DNA of 64,000 nucleotides from Chitinophaga rupis (GCF_900109685.1 NZ_FOBB01000003.1:248001-312000), one strand, 5' to 3'; positions 45,028-53,648 are shown, counted from the first letter of the stretch. The notes: generated by a model not told the origin, from the sequence alone. Made by a program: numbers and translations.

Positions 45028-45067
45028 CTGCAATATAGGCGGGGAGGCTTAACGGCGGCATTAATAA
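45028..45067 (-). promoter_or_regulatory. Shared 40-base upstream element, copy 2
   Basis: On the minus strand this reads TTATTAATGCCGCCGTTAAG then CCTCCCCGCCTATATTGCAG, ending 4 bases before the SGNH start codon. It matches 40419-40458 at 29 of 40 positions without gaps. If the TATATTGC end is a -7 box, the mRNA would begin at or near the start codon. Confidence 0.5.
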
Positions 45068-45139
45068 TGCACTAATTGTAGTGATTCTCAGGGGGAAAGG
45101 GAGAAAAAATGGTACCATGATCAATTGGGCAATAATATT

Positions 45140-46480
45140 TTAACGTTCCGGTATAAGCTTCAGCGCAGTTGCCTTTGCTATATCCTTCCCTATCAAGATA
45201 TCCGCAATAGCAGGAAGGACCGGATGTGTAGGGAAAACTCCGTGGCCGTCGCCGGCGCCAGGGATGATCCGGAACGTAGTGGTGGAAATAAAGCTTCTTA
45301 TATGAGTTTTGGGCAGTGATATTTCTATTGGTTGTCCACTAATGATATACTTATTGCCACCGGTTTCTTCCCCTACGAAAACTGCTCTTTGATCTCTTTC
45401 AAGACAGGCACTAACAATTGCAGTGTTAGAAAAACTGCCTCCATTAATGAGTACAAATAACCTTCCGGTAAAATGATTGATTTTGGGCTGTATTGATCTC
45501 GCTTCTTTCCCAGACAATAAGTACCGGGCAGGATTAGTCAGCAAATAGGATAAAAGATAACGCCCCGGTTCAAAATCTCCTCCCTGGTTGTCACGTAGAT
45601 CCAGGATGAGGTCTGTGGTCTGGTTGCGTTGCAAGATAGTAAAGACGCTGTCCATTACATATTTATAATCCTGCTTGTGAATGGATTCGAGCAAATCAGC
45701 ATCGAAACTTTTAATAGTCAGGATAGCAGTTGTACCATCCTTATTTTTTTCTAAAGTAATTCCCTGCTCTTCAAAGACGGGATAGCGGATTTGACGGAAG
45801 AACCTTATACTGTCCTTTGTTAAGGCTGTTATCTGCTTTTTTTGGAGCCTGCCTTTATTGCTCTTCATTTCCAGGCAAAACTGTGAAGGATGGCCATATG
45901 CAAAACTATAGTAAGCAGCAAAATAATGATTCAGTATCCAAACCGGGTAAGTTTGGTTGTATCCATCCCTGATCTGCCTTGCCATCAGCTGCGCCATGAC
46001 AGCAGCTATTCTTTCTCCATTAATGCTTACAATCTCTTCTCCCCTTTCAATGCTGGTGTCAGATGAGCAGTTTTCAACGACATAAAGCCTTTCACCTATG
46101 TAAGCCACTGAGAAGGGCAGAAACCTGCCTGTCTTGTTGTTATAATCAGTTGCCGTCTTACTGGGCAAAAACATCGTGTGCCCATCGCCAATCTTAGGGT
46201 TCAGCAAGGTAATTAAACTCAAGAATTCCTGCTCATCCATAGGGTTAACAATGGAATTGTATAGACTGTCAAAAAAAATATCAAACGCTGGTTTTGGAGT
46301 ATGGCGGTAGAGCCCCGGATGTATCTTATCCAATTTATTTCTCAGGAAACGCAGATCAGCTTTCAGCTCGTTCTTATAATATATCCGGTTTGTGTCAGAT
46401 GATTGAATTTGCCCCAAAACAGATAGGGCATCAAACAAGACTACCAAAAGTAGCAGATAAATAGGAGGGATCCGTAGCAT
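45140..46480 (-). CDS. S41-family (C-terminal processing) peptidase
   Basis: This is a 446-residue exported protein with signal peptide LLLLVVLFDALSVLGQ. The N-terminal helical domain (NELKADLRFLRNKLDKIHPGLYRHTPK) is typical of Bacteroidota S41 proteins. A degenerate PDZ-like region near 150-200 (GERLYVVENCSSDTSIERGEEIVSINGERI) follows, and then the protease core: LILDLRDNQGGDFEPGRYL, and the nucleophile in LINGGSFSNTAIVSACLERD with GEETGGNKY after it. Bases here look somewhat AT-richer than in the surrounding genes. It starts 40 bases after the Kelch/SARP-like regulator gene, so co-transcription is likely. Confidence 0.93.
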   Translation of the reverse strand: MLRIPPIYLLLLVVLFDALSVLGQIQSSDTNRIYYKNELKADLRFLRNKLDKIHPGLYRHTPKPAFDIFFDSLYNSIVNPMDEQEFLSLITLLNPKIGDGHTMFLPSKTATDYNNKTGRFLPFSVAYIGERLYVVENCSSDTSIERGEEIVSINGERIAAVMAQLMARQIRDGYNQTYPVWILNHYFAAYYSFAYGHPSQFCLEMKSNKGRLQKKQITALTKDSIRFFRQIRYPVFEEQGITLEKNKDGTTAILTIKSFDADLLESIHKQDYKYVMDSVFTILQRNQTTDLILDLRDNQGGDFEPGRYLLSYLLTNPARYLLSGKEARSIQPKINHFTGRLFVLINGGSFSNTAIVSACLERDQRAVFVGEETGGNKYIISGQPIEISLPKTHIRSFISTTTFRIIPGAGDGHGVFPTHPVLPAIADILIGKDIAKATALKLIPER

Positions 46481-46520
46481 AGCTTAAACAGCAATATTAC
46501 CAAAATTTTCTTAGTACCCC

Positions 46521-49067
46521 CTACTTCACCTCATTAAACACTTCATGAAAAGTACCCTGGAAATCCTCGCCGTACATGTGATGATATTCTTTGGCGAATT
46601 TATTGAACAGCGCCTTGGCCATGGAGTGGCGGCCCAGCTGGCCCAGGCTTTTACATTTTACCCGTAGGGCTTCTTCATTCACGGGGTCAAAAATAAAGAT
46701 GCCGTTGGCGATCTCTATTAAAAATTCAGGATCGTGGCTGAACTGCAGCGTGGCGGCAGATAGTACGGACAATGCCATGCCGGAGATCTCCGACTGCATA
46801 TCTTCCAGCCAGGGATAAGCTGTATCGGCCAGTAAGGAGCCGCGTTGTATAATGGCCAGCAGCTGCTGGATCTCTTTTTTGGTATGCTTTCCGGCAGGGC
46901 GGCATAATTGCAGAAAGGTTTCCAGGTCAATGGAGATGTTTTCTTTGTCGTAATGCAGGCTCCAGCGGTCGGCATCTTTTACAAAGCTGCAGGCGCCCAG
47001 CTTATCCAGGATGGCCTTGAGCTTTACCATGTTCACAGAGCGGTTGTTCTGAGCTTCTTTGCTGGATTTATCGCGCCACAGGGTGCCGTATAATTTTTCT
47101 GAGGAGATGCCTTTGCCCGTCCACAGGGTGTGCGTGGCAATGATCAGGAACAGCTCTTTCAGCAGCGGCGTAAAGGAGCGGGTTACGTCCTGCCCATCCT
47201 TATCATACACTTCAAACTGCCCGAATAAAAATACTTTGGCATGCACGCTTTCTTCTTCTTCCGGCGTGTGCAGGGGCATGGTTAGCCCGGCTATGGCTGC
47301 GGGTTCTGCTACTGTTTCCGGTTCTTTTATTAGCGGGGGGGCAGGTGTTTGCACGGCCTTCAGCTTCCGTTTGCGGTAGGCAAAAATGCCGGCGCCGGCA
47401 AGCGCCAGTGCTATCCCGTAATACCACCAGTAAGACGTATTCTTTTCCGGTGTGGCGGGCAACAGCTGGTTAGGCGGGAATGCAATGGTGTATACCTTTA
47501 CGCTGGCCTTTCCTTCCTTGGAAGTATAAATGGTTACGCCGGCCAGCTTCTTACTGTCGGCACAATAATACAGGTCTGCGAAAGACTGCACATCATGATA
47601 AGTGTATGGAATGGTAGTACCCAGCAGCTGATATTTGGGCGACTGTAAGGAACCGCGGATCAGCTGCAGCTCAGAGTTAAATTTATCGTTCGGGTATACC
47701 AGCGCGTAATATTCCTTTGCCGTGGCATCAATCACCATGCTGTTGGCAAAACAGAACTGGCGGTCCGGTTCCGGCAGGCGGTAAATAGTTTTAAAGGAAT
47801 GATCTTTTACACTAAAGGAAAGCAGATCGTAATAATACTTCGGGTTCACCACCTGACTGCCGGTGCTGCTGCCATAACCGCCCATAATGTAAGCGGTATC
47901 GCCTTTTTCATTAGTGCCCAGTGCGGCCAGGTAACGCGGCATAAAGCGGTCGCCATGTGTAGCCAGCATGGTATCCCATTCCTTACCCGGCAGGTAATAA
48001 CGTTGTACGCGGTTCTTATATTCCAGCTGCCCGTAACCACCTAAAATATACAGGGAGCTATCGTAGGCTGAAATAAATTTATTGGCATGCCAATACACGG
48101 TAAGCGGTGCAGGAGCAAAACCGGTGCTCCACTTTTGCGCGCTGGAATCAAAGGTACTTACAGTTTGCCCATCAATGTAAAAGTTATAGAGCTTTTGCAG
48201 GAAAGGATCGTAAATGGACTGATTGCCGGCCATCAGCGAATCATGTTTTTCCGCAAGCGCCACTGTACTGGAAGCGCCGCTCTTAAAAGCGATCCTGTAC
48301 AAAGAATCTGCAGATACTACATACAATACCTCGTTCTTTTTATCAAATGCCACACTGGGCATACCGTTCATTTTCAATTCGCTCATTAAAGCCCATTGCT
48401 GGTGCTGGGGCCTTATCCAGTTGGCATTGCGTACTTCTGCTATTTTGCCGCGAATGGTATCCCGGCATTGATTGCCGCTGCTTTCCGATAAAGGCCAGTA
48501 GTATTTTGTTTTGCTGCCTTCGCGGATAGCCACGTCCTTTATGTTCATGGGCGGAATGTCCAGCATCTGGAAACCTTCAAAGTTATTGGCGCCGAACAGC
48601 AGGCGGCAGCAGGCCTTTTTCCCGAAATTGCCTTTGCCTTTTGCCACCTGTGTATTGTTCACAAACAAAGCGGCTTCCTGCGTTGCAGGATCGATCCTTA
48701 ATTTGCAGGTGCTCCATTTATTATAGAGTGTAGCGGGATCGATGGTAAATACAGTGGAATATTTTTCTCCTATCAGGAAATCAAAACGCAGTGTTTTCTG
48801 GTTATATACCAGGTCAATATTTTCCCGGTTATCAAAAATTACGCGCAGTACGTAACCGAAATAAATATCATGATAAGGAACAAAGTTGAGATCGAAGGAA
48901 ATTTCCGTAGTCCCATCCAGGCATAGAGGTGCTGTTGGCGTCAGGTTAAGGGCGGTCCTTTTTTCCGGCACTACTTCGTGGCTCTGGAATTGTAAACCGT
49001 ATGATTGTGCAAAACCGGCCTCATTCAGCAGCAAAACTAAAAAAACTATAAAGGCACAAAATTTCAT
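46521..49067 (-). CDS. Membrane-spanning Kelch sensor with cytoplasmic SARP/BTAD-like DNA-binding domain
   Basis: This 848-residue protein has a signal peptide (1-20) and a concanavalin/LamG-like beta domain (about 30-215; TTEISFDLNFVPYHDIYFGYVLRVIFDN). A Kelch-like propeller follows (about 230-535; SLYILGGYGQLEYKNRVQRYYLPGKEW, AYIMGGYG). A transmembrane helix (546-564; WWYYGIALALAGAGIFAYRKRK) leads to a cytoplasmic part from 608. There VFLFGQFEVYDKDGQDVTRSFTPLLKELFLIIATHT, then WRDKSSKEAQNNRSVNMVKLKAIL, resemble the winged-helix of SARP-type activators. The last 130 residues resemble a BTAD helical region. It looks like a one-component regulator sensing an envelope ligand directly. Targets are unknown; the S41 peptidase gene is the nearest candidate. 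Confidence 0.82.
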   Translation of the reverse strand: MKFCAFIVFLVLLLNEAGFAQSYGLQFQSHEVVPEKRTALNLTPTAPLCLDGTTEISFDLNFVPYHDIYFGYVLRVIFDNRENIDLVYNQKTLRFDFLIGEKYSTVFTIDPATLYNKWSTCKLRIDPATQEAALFVNNTQVAKGKGNFGKKACCRLLFGANNFEGFQMLDIPPMNIKDVAIREGSKTKYYWPLSESSGNQCRDTIRGKIAEVRNANWIRPQHQQWALMSELKMNGMPSVAFDKKNEVLYVVSADSLYRIAFKSGASSTVALAEKHDSLMAGNQSIYDPFLQKLYNFYIDGQTVSTFDSSAQKWSTGFAPAPLTVYWHANKFISAYDSSLYILGGYGQLEYKNRVQRYYLPGKEWDTMLATHGDRFMPRYLAALGTNEKGDTAYIMGGYGSSTGSQVVNPKYYYDLLSFSVKDHSFKTIYRLPEPDRQFCFANSMVIDATAKEYYALVYPNDKFNSELQLIRGSLQSPKYQLLGTTIPYTYHDVQSFADLYYCADSKKLAGVTIYTSKEGKASVKVYTIAFPPNQLLPATPEKNTSYWWYYGIALALAGAGIFAYRKRKLKAVQTPAPPLIKEPETVAEPAAIAGLTMPLHTPEEEESVHAKVFLFGQFEVYDKDGQDVTRSFTPLLKELFLIIATHTLWTGKGISSEKLYGTLWRDKSSKEAQNNRSVNMVKLKAILDKLGACSFVKDADRWSLHYDKENISIDLETFLQLCRPAGKHTKKEIQQLLAIIQRGSLLADTAYPWLEDMQSEISGMALSVLSAATLQFSHDPEFLIEIANGIFIFDPVNEEALRVKCKSLGQLGRHSMAKALFNKFAKEYHHMYGEDFQGTFHEVFNEVK

Positions 49068-49176
49068 AACGCTATGCAGCTAAAGGAGATACAATTTAGT
49101 CAAGTTTTCCCTGGCCTGCAAATTTTCTATTGCCCCTCCCCGTTGTTTTAGCAGAGAGCTGTAATCCAATGCCTTA

Positions 49177-49965
49177 CTATTTTTTGGCGGGTGCTTTCGT
49201 CATCAGCCAGGTTACCAGGTCCGTCATAGCCTTATCATTCTCATAACCAGCGGGCAGGCGCCCGTTCACATATTCATTATACAACCAGGGATCCCCTACA
49301 GCTACTACTGTGCCCTTACCATAAGTAGTAGTGGCAATAATGGTAGCGCCGCCTGAAGTAAGTAAAGGTTTGCCCGGTGGCTGTACGCGAATGGAGCAGG
49401 CATCTTTCATAAAGATCTTTTTGGTTGTGCGGAACACCGGATGATCTTTTACGGCAATGGCGCCGTTTTCAAAATGCGCATCGTCCTTCACATAGTTAAT
49501 ACGTTCATCATTAAAATGCAAACCAAAAACGGCGGCCAGCTCATTAAAATGCGTCAGCTCCGTATTGGCGCTGTCATTGGCCAGCAGCAGCAATACGCCC
49601 CCTGCTTTTACCCATTGGCTAATGGCGGTGATATCTTTTTTGCCGATATAATTAGGTGTGGGCGATTCCTTTGCATTATCAGGGTCTACAATGATATATA
49701 TAGCGGAACTTTTCAGGTTAGCGGCAGCCGGCGCTTCGTGTAAGGTGTTCAGGGTGGCGCCCTGCGCTTTAAACGCGTCTCCCAGTTTGGAGTAGCCGTT
49801 ATTGCCTGTTTCCTCCCATTTATAGTGGAAAGATTCCATTTCACCCGCAGCATTTTTGCGATGCTCATTATTGAAATAGGAATCCAGTGTAACCGTTTTT
49901 TCCTGTGCATGCAGCACAGCAGCGTGGAAGCAGGCTAAAGCCATGCAGGTGTAAACCATTTTCAT
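49177..49965 (-). CDS. Exported DUF4350/GATase-like domain protein
   Basis: This 262-residue protein has a signal peptide to about residue 20 (VLHAQ). The body has VTLDSYFNNEHRKNAAGEMESFHYKWEETGNNGYSKLGDAFKAQGA, then IYIIVDPDNAKESPTPNYIGKKDITAISQWVKAGGVLLLLANDSAN and GKGTVVAVGDPWLYNEYVNGRLP. This is a Rossmann-like domain that I recall as the C-terminal part of some GH88/GH105 rhamnogalacturonyl hydrolases in Bacteroidota and as stand-alone DUF4350-like proteins. No catalytic role is established. It is separated from the regulator downstream by 109 bases and probably has its own promoter. Confidence 0.75.
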   Translation of the reverse strand: MKMVYTCMALACFHAAVLHAQEKTVTLDSYFNNEHRKNAAGEMESFHYKWEETGNNGYSKLGDAFKAQGATLNTLHEAPAAANLKSSAIYIIVDPDNAKESPTPNYIGKKDITAISQWVKAGGVLLLLANDSANTELTHFNELAAVFGLHFNDERINYVKDDAHFENGAIAVKDHPVFRTTKKIFMKDACSIRVQPPGKPLLTSGGATIIATTTYGKGTVVAVGDPWLYNEYVNGRLPAGYENDKAMTDLVTWLMTKAPAKK

Positions 49966-50099
49966 TCTTCCAATTTAGAAATTATACCGGAATATTTCAG
50001 CTGTTTTTACCCGGCTGCTGACAGAAGCCCGGTAAAGCAGGCTGGCAAAGGATTTTACCCATCACCAACCTGTACGTGCTGCTTATCTTTAAAAAAATA

Positions 50100-50131
50100 T
50101 TTGGTCAGATACCGATTGGTATCTATCTTTG
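50100..50131 (+). promoter_or_regulatory. Promoter of the TetR gene
   Basis: TTTG (50100-50103), a 20-base spacer and TATCTTTG (50124-50131) fit the Bacteroidota -33/-7 consensus. The TetR operator fills most of the spacer. The ATG at 50136 lies so close that the mRNA may be leaderless. Confidence 0.65.
50107..50124. promoter_or_regulatory. TetR operator 1 (autoregulation)
   Basis: AGATACCGATTGGTATCT is an 18-base inverted repeat with 7-base arms AGATACC/GGTATCT. It lies between the promoter elements of the TetR gene, where bound repressor would block RNA polymerase. The same sequence in reverse orientation occurs at 50757-50774. Confidence 0.85.
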
Positions 50132-50135
50132 TGTC

Positions 50136-50738
50136 ATGAAATTTGAGCCTAAATCAGAAAAGACACGTTTGTGGATCATTGAAACAACGGCTCCCATTTT
50201 TAATAAAAAGGGATATGCCGGCACATCCATCTCTGACCTCACGGAAGCTACCGGCATGACGAAAGGCGCCATCTACGGCAACTTTGAAAACAAGGAAGAT
50301 ATTGCCCTGGCTGCGTTTGAGTACAACCTGAAAAACCGCAGCAGCATTTTCCGCAAAGCAATGGACAGTGCGCCCACCTATAAGGAAAAACTGCTGGTAT
50401 ACGCGGAGATCTTTCGCCCGGCAAAAAAAACACCATTCCCGGAAGGCGGCTGCCCTATGCAGAATACCGGTATAGAGGCGGATGACACCCATGAGCTGCT
50501 GCGCGAAAAAGCTGCGCAGGCCCTGGAAAGCACCCGCAAATTACTGGAGGATCTTGTTAGCAAAGGCATTGCCGCCGGTGAGTTCCTGCCCGGTATAAAT
50601 GCCCGCCGGTTTGCTACCGGCCTGCTGGCCATGGTAGAAGGTGGTATTATGCTTTCCGGTATTACTAAAAAGAATAAAGATATAGAGCTGGTATCAGACG
50701 CTATTGCAGACCTGATAAACAGCATTTCATTGAGCTGA
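50136..50738 (+). CDS. TetR/AcrR-family transcriptional repressor
   Basis: This 200-residue repressor has an N-terminal helix-turn-helix (about 10-55; TRLWIIETTAPIFNKKGYAGTSISDLTEATGMTKGAIYGNFENKEDIALAAFEYNL), where GAIYGNFENKE is the recognition-helix signature. A C-terminal ligand domain follows with FPEGGCPMQNTGIEADDTH, a form common in YxaF/LmrA-like regulators. The frame opens at 50076, but the ATG at 50136 gives the normal start and lies just after the operator. Identical inverted repeats before this gene and before the following SDR gene show that it probably represses both. Confidence 0.95.
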   Translation: MKFEPKSEKTRLWIIETTAPIFNKKGYAGTSISDLTEATGMTKGAIYGNFENKEDIALAAFEYNLKNRSSIFRKAMDSAPTYKEKLLVYAEIFRPAKKTPFPEGGCPMQNTGIEADDTHELLREKAAQALESTRKLLEDLVSKGIAAGEFLPGINARRFATGLLAMVEGGIMLSGITKKNKDIELVSDAIADLINSISLS

Positions 50739-50745
50739 CATTTTT

Positions 50746-50777
50746 TTTGCTTCATCAGATACCAATCGGTATCTATC
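50746..50777 (+). promoter_or_regulatory. Probable promoter of the SDR gene
   Basis: TTTG (50746-50749), a 20-base spacer and the weaker TATCTATC (50770-50777) fit the same promoter geometry as the TetR gene, with operator 2 inside the spacer. The -7 box deviates at two positions. Confidence 0.5.
50757..50774. promoter_or_regulatory. TetR operator 2, upstream of SDR gene
   Basis: AGATACCAATCGGTATCT is the exact reverse complement of the 50107-50124 site. It lies 25 bases before the SDR start codon, in the gap between TetR and SDR genes. Confidence 0.85.
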
Positions 50778-50799
50778 CACATAAATAAAAATAAACAAC

Positions 50800-51546
50800 A
50801 TGAAAACGAGTAACAACACCATCCTGATAACCGGCGGCAGTGCCGGCATTGGCCTTGCAACCGCTAAAGCCTTTCTTGAAAAAGGTAATGAAGTAATTAT
50901 TACCGGGCGCGATGCCAAACGCCTGGAACAGGCTGCCACCCAGCTTCCCGGCGTACATACACTGGTGAGTGATGTAAGCAGTGAAGCAGCAGTAGATGAG
51001 CTGGTAAACACCATCCGCACAAAATTCCCAAAGCTGAATGTGCTGATCAATAATGCCGGTTATGCCGCCTACCACACCTTAGCCGTAGGCGAAGAAAGCT
51101 GGAAGGAAGCGGAAAAGGAAATCTATACCAACTATATATCTGTGGTGCGCCTTACTGAAAAGCTGCTCCCCATTTTACACCAGCAGCCTGCAGCAGCAGT
51201 GGTGAACGTATCGTCCATTACCGCCTATGCGCCGGGTTTAAGGATCCCTACTTACAGCGCCAGCAAAGCAGCCCTGAACTCCTATTCCAAAATATTGCGT
51301 TTATCCCTGCAGGATACCAACATTAAAGTATTTGAGCTGATGCCGCCCCTGGTGAACACTGATTTTTCTGCCGTTATTGGCGGCGCTGCCAACGGTATTC
51401 CCCCCGGAGAAGTAGCTGCAGATCTGCTGAACAGCATGGAGCAGGATGTATATAGCATACACACCGGTAAAACAGCTGCTATCTATGACCTGCTGAAAGA
51501 ATCGCCCACCGCTGCGTTGAACGCGCTTAACGGTGTTACCGCATAA
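50800..51546 (+). CDS. SDR-family oxidoreductase (DltE-like)
   Basis: This is a 248-residue classical short-chain dehydrogenase. It has the TGGSAGIG dinucleotide motif (about 11-18), ITGRDAKRLEQ for NADP(H) preference, LINNAGYAAYHTL, the Ser of VNVSSITAYAP and the catalytic YSASKAALNSYSK. The C-terminal half has ELMPPLVNTDFSAVIGG as in DltE/YdfG-like enzymes. The substrate is unknown. The TetR repressor encoded upstream has an operator before this gene, so the enzyme is probably induced by the small molecule that the repressor senses, perhaps a reactive carbonyl or xenobiotic. Confidence 0.93.
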   Translation: MKTSNNTILITGGSAGIGLATAKAFLEKGNEVIITGRDAKRLEQAATQLPGVHTLVSDVSSEAAVDELVNTIRTKFPKLNVLINNAGYAAYHTLAVGEESWKEAEKEIYTNYISVVRLTEKLLPILHQQPAAAVVNVSSITAYAPGLRIPTYSASKAALNSYSKILRLSLQDTNIKVFELMPPLVNTDFSAVIGGAANGIPPGEVAADLLNSMEQDVYSIHTGKTAAIYDLLKESPTAALNALNGVTA

Positions 51547-51550
51547 AAAA

Positions 51551-51575
51551 GGCCCCCTCAATAAATGAGGAGGCC
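51551..51575. terminator. Bidirectional terminator between SDR and chitinase
   Basis: The arms 51551-51560 and 51566-51575 pair over 10 positions with one C-A mismatch around the loop ATAAA. It lies 4 bases past the SDR stop, between convergent genes. Confidence 0.75.
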
Positions 51576-51595
51576 CCCGTAATACAAGTGCTCTC

Positions 51596-53455
51596 TTATT
51601 GTATTACAATCTTTTTAGTAGAAGTGTTATTGCCGTTTGTGATCACGAGAATATAAAACCCGGCGGGCAGGTTAGCCGTGGAAAAATTCAGCACCTTAGC
51701 ATTGCCTTTATGGAAGGCCACTACTTTTTTGCTGACATCCAGGATGGTTACCTGTACCGGTTTGGCCGCATCATACTTTGCCAGCTTTACAGACAAAGTG
51801 CCGTCTTTTACTAACGGGTTAGGATACACGGTTGGTTCCGTTGCAGCATCTGCTGCTTTATCAACCAGTGTAGCGGTAATTTCAGCAACCGTTGCTGCCT
51901 GGCCTGCGATGCCTGCATTAAAGGCTTCCCAGTCCCGGGCAGCAGCGCCATTGCAGGCGCCTACTACCGCCCAGGTGGTATTGCTGCCCGGTACATCCGT
52001 AGCACCGGCCCACCACTGGTTACGGTAAATGGTATTGTTATAACGTACTATGTTGTTTGGCTTATCATACACCTTATTGGCATTCCACAAAGGCAGGCCG
52101 CTGCAGCCTTCAAATGTTTGGCTGTTCCAGATAGCGAAGGTAGTGGTGGTTACCACAGAATCTTTCCCGCTCCTGATGCCTACAGCGGTGGCGGTGTAAG
52201 CCTTATATGCAGATGGCGTCCACTGCACAGAGGTACCTGCCAGGCGCTGACCATCTATTTTAACAAACACCTGCGTGATCTCACTGCGCGGATCATTCTT
52301 AGCAACGGTTAATGTTACCGGCGATAAGCTGCTTACATTCAAAATGCCATTGGCAGGGGCAGTGAAGGAAAGAGAAGTTACTTTGCTGCACTCCGCAGCA
52401 TCAATAGCAAAACGGCCCATATTGGCGCAGCCGCAGTTCACCGCATTGTTACCGCCATTTAATTCAAGGCTCACCTGCTTAAGGCCGGTGTAACGCTGGT
52501 AATGGCCAATACGGCTTAATACTTTTGCATTCTCTGTGCTGCCGCCGCACTCTACCCCACCGTTAATGATATTTACCGTAGCGCCAAAACCCGGTTTCAG
52601 GTTAAGGGCGGTTTGTTCGGCCGTGGGCGTCCATTTGCCGGGGATCATCACCTCATGGCAGGAGGGTTTGGGATATTGCTGCGTCATCCAGAACCAGATA
52701 CCGGTTTCAAAAGCAATCACTCCATCCTGGATCACTTTCTCCGGGTTGGCCAGCAATACATTCTTATCGCCAAAAATAAACTCACTGGCCTGCCCGTAGT
52801 TATAATTATAGCTGAGCTGTATAGGGCCGCGGCCATGGTACGATTTACCCGGCGCAGGCGGATACTGCGCATTACTCTCATCGCGGTAGCCAATGTTATT
52901 GGTGCCTTCAAAACCTACTTCTTCACGGAAGTACAGGCCCCAGGCGTAAGGGCCGCCCGGCGCCGTAGGCCAGCCACCGGTGGTTTCCTGGGAAATATTT
53001 GCCAGGAAAGCCATGAGCTCACGTTTACGTGCTGCCAGATCGCCTTCCCCGGCAAAGGAAGCATAATCCACTGTTTCTGTGACGATCATGTTAGGACTGA
53101 TATTAAAATCCGCATCTGTACGGAACACCAGGGATGCGCCGGTAGTTTTATCCACACGGGTAAGGCGGTAAGCGTTGGTGGCACAGCGGCGTTCTACTAT
53201 AATTTTAATGTTGCCCATGCGGCGCACGGCTTCTGCAAAATTTGCGTAGGAATAAAAATCTTTTGCGGGCGTAGCAGGCGGTGTGCCAGCCCCGGTACGG
53301 TCATCGGGGTTAAAACGATGCGGAAAAAAAGTGCTCCAGTCTGCGCTGGTCATTACATCTGCCAGGTTTTGGGCAGCGCCTTTAAAGGCTGTGGTTATAC
53401 AGCACAGGAATAAAACAACAATAAAACTTCGCTTGCACCTTTGCATAAGGTTCAT
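51596..53455 (-). CDS. T9SS-secreted GH19 chitinase with CBM5/12 module
   Basis: This secreted protein of about 619 residues begins with a signal peptide. The GH19 domain follows (to about 345 residues): FLANISQETTGGW holds the catalytic Glu (about 157), YFREE the second acid, and YHGRGPIQLSYNYNYG and NPEKVIQDG are family signatures. An Ig-like domain (about 365-450), a chitin-binding CBM5/12 (PLWNANKVYDKPNNIVRYNNTIYRNQWWAG) and a C-terminal T9SS sorting domain (VYPNPLVKDGTLSVKL to KKIVIQ) come next. It hydrolyses chitin outside the cell. The frame opens at 53497, but AAAGGA sits 5 bases before the ATG at 53455, which is therefore preferred. Confidence 0.95.
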   Translation of the reverse strand: MNLMQRCKRSFIVVLFLCCITTAFKGAAQNLADVMTSADWSTFFPHRFNPDDRTGAGTPPATPAKDFYSYANFAEAVRRMGNIKIIVERRCATNAYRLTRVDKTTGASLVFRTDADFNISPNMIVTETVDYASFAGEGDLAARKRELMAFLANISQETTGGWPTAPGGPYAWGLYFREEVGFEGTNNIGYRDESNAQYPPAPGKSYHGRGPIQLSYNYNYGQASEFIFGDKNVLLANPEKVIQDGVIAFETGIWFWMTQQYPKPSCHEVMIPGKWTPTAEQTALNLKPGFGATVNIINGGVECGGSTENAKVLSRIGHYQRYTGLKQVSLELNGGNNAVNCGCANMGRFAIDAAECSKVTSLSFTAPANGILNVSSLSPVTLTVAKNDPRSEITQVFVKIDGQRLAGTSVQWTPSAYKAYTATAVGIRSGKDSVVTTTTFAIWNSQTFEGCSGLPLWNANKVYDKPNNIVRYNNTIYRNQWWAGATDVPGSNTTWAVVGACNGAAARDWEAFNAGIAGQAATVAEITATLVDKAADAATEPTVYPNPLVKDGTLSVKLAKYDAAKPVQVTILDVSKKVVAFHKGNAKVLNFSTANLPAGFYILVITNGNNTSTKKIVIQ

Positions 53456-53648
53456 GCGTCCTTTTGTACAGGACAGGCTTCTCATAGGTTCTTTCAATTT
53501 AGGTTTTCAATGATTAATGCTGACAGATCTAATGTGTGGCGATCATGGTTTTATGATGGTGATTTTGAGTTATTATATTTAAGTACAGGCTAAGACGGAT
53601 CAGGAGGGAAATGGTACTACCCGGTACCCCACTTTTTTAAATAAAAAA

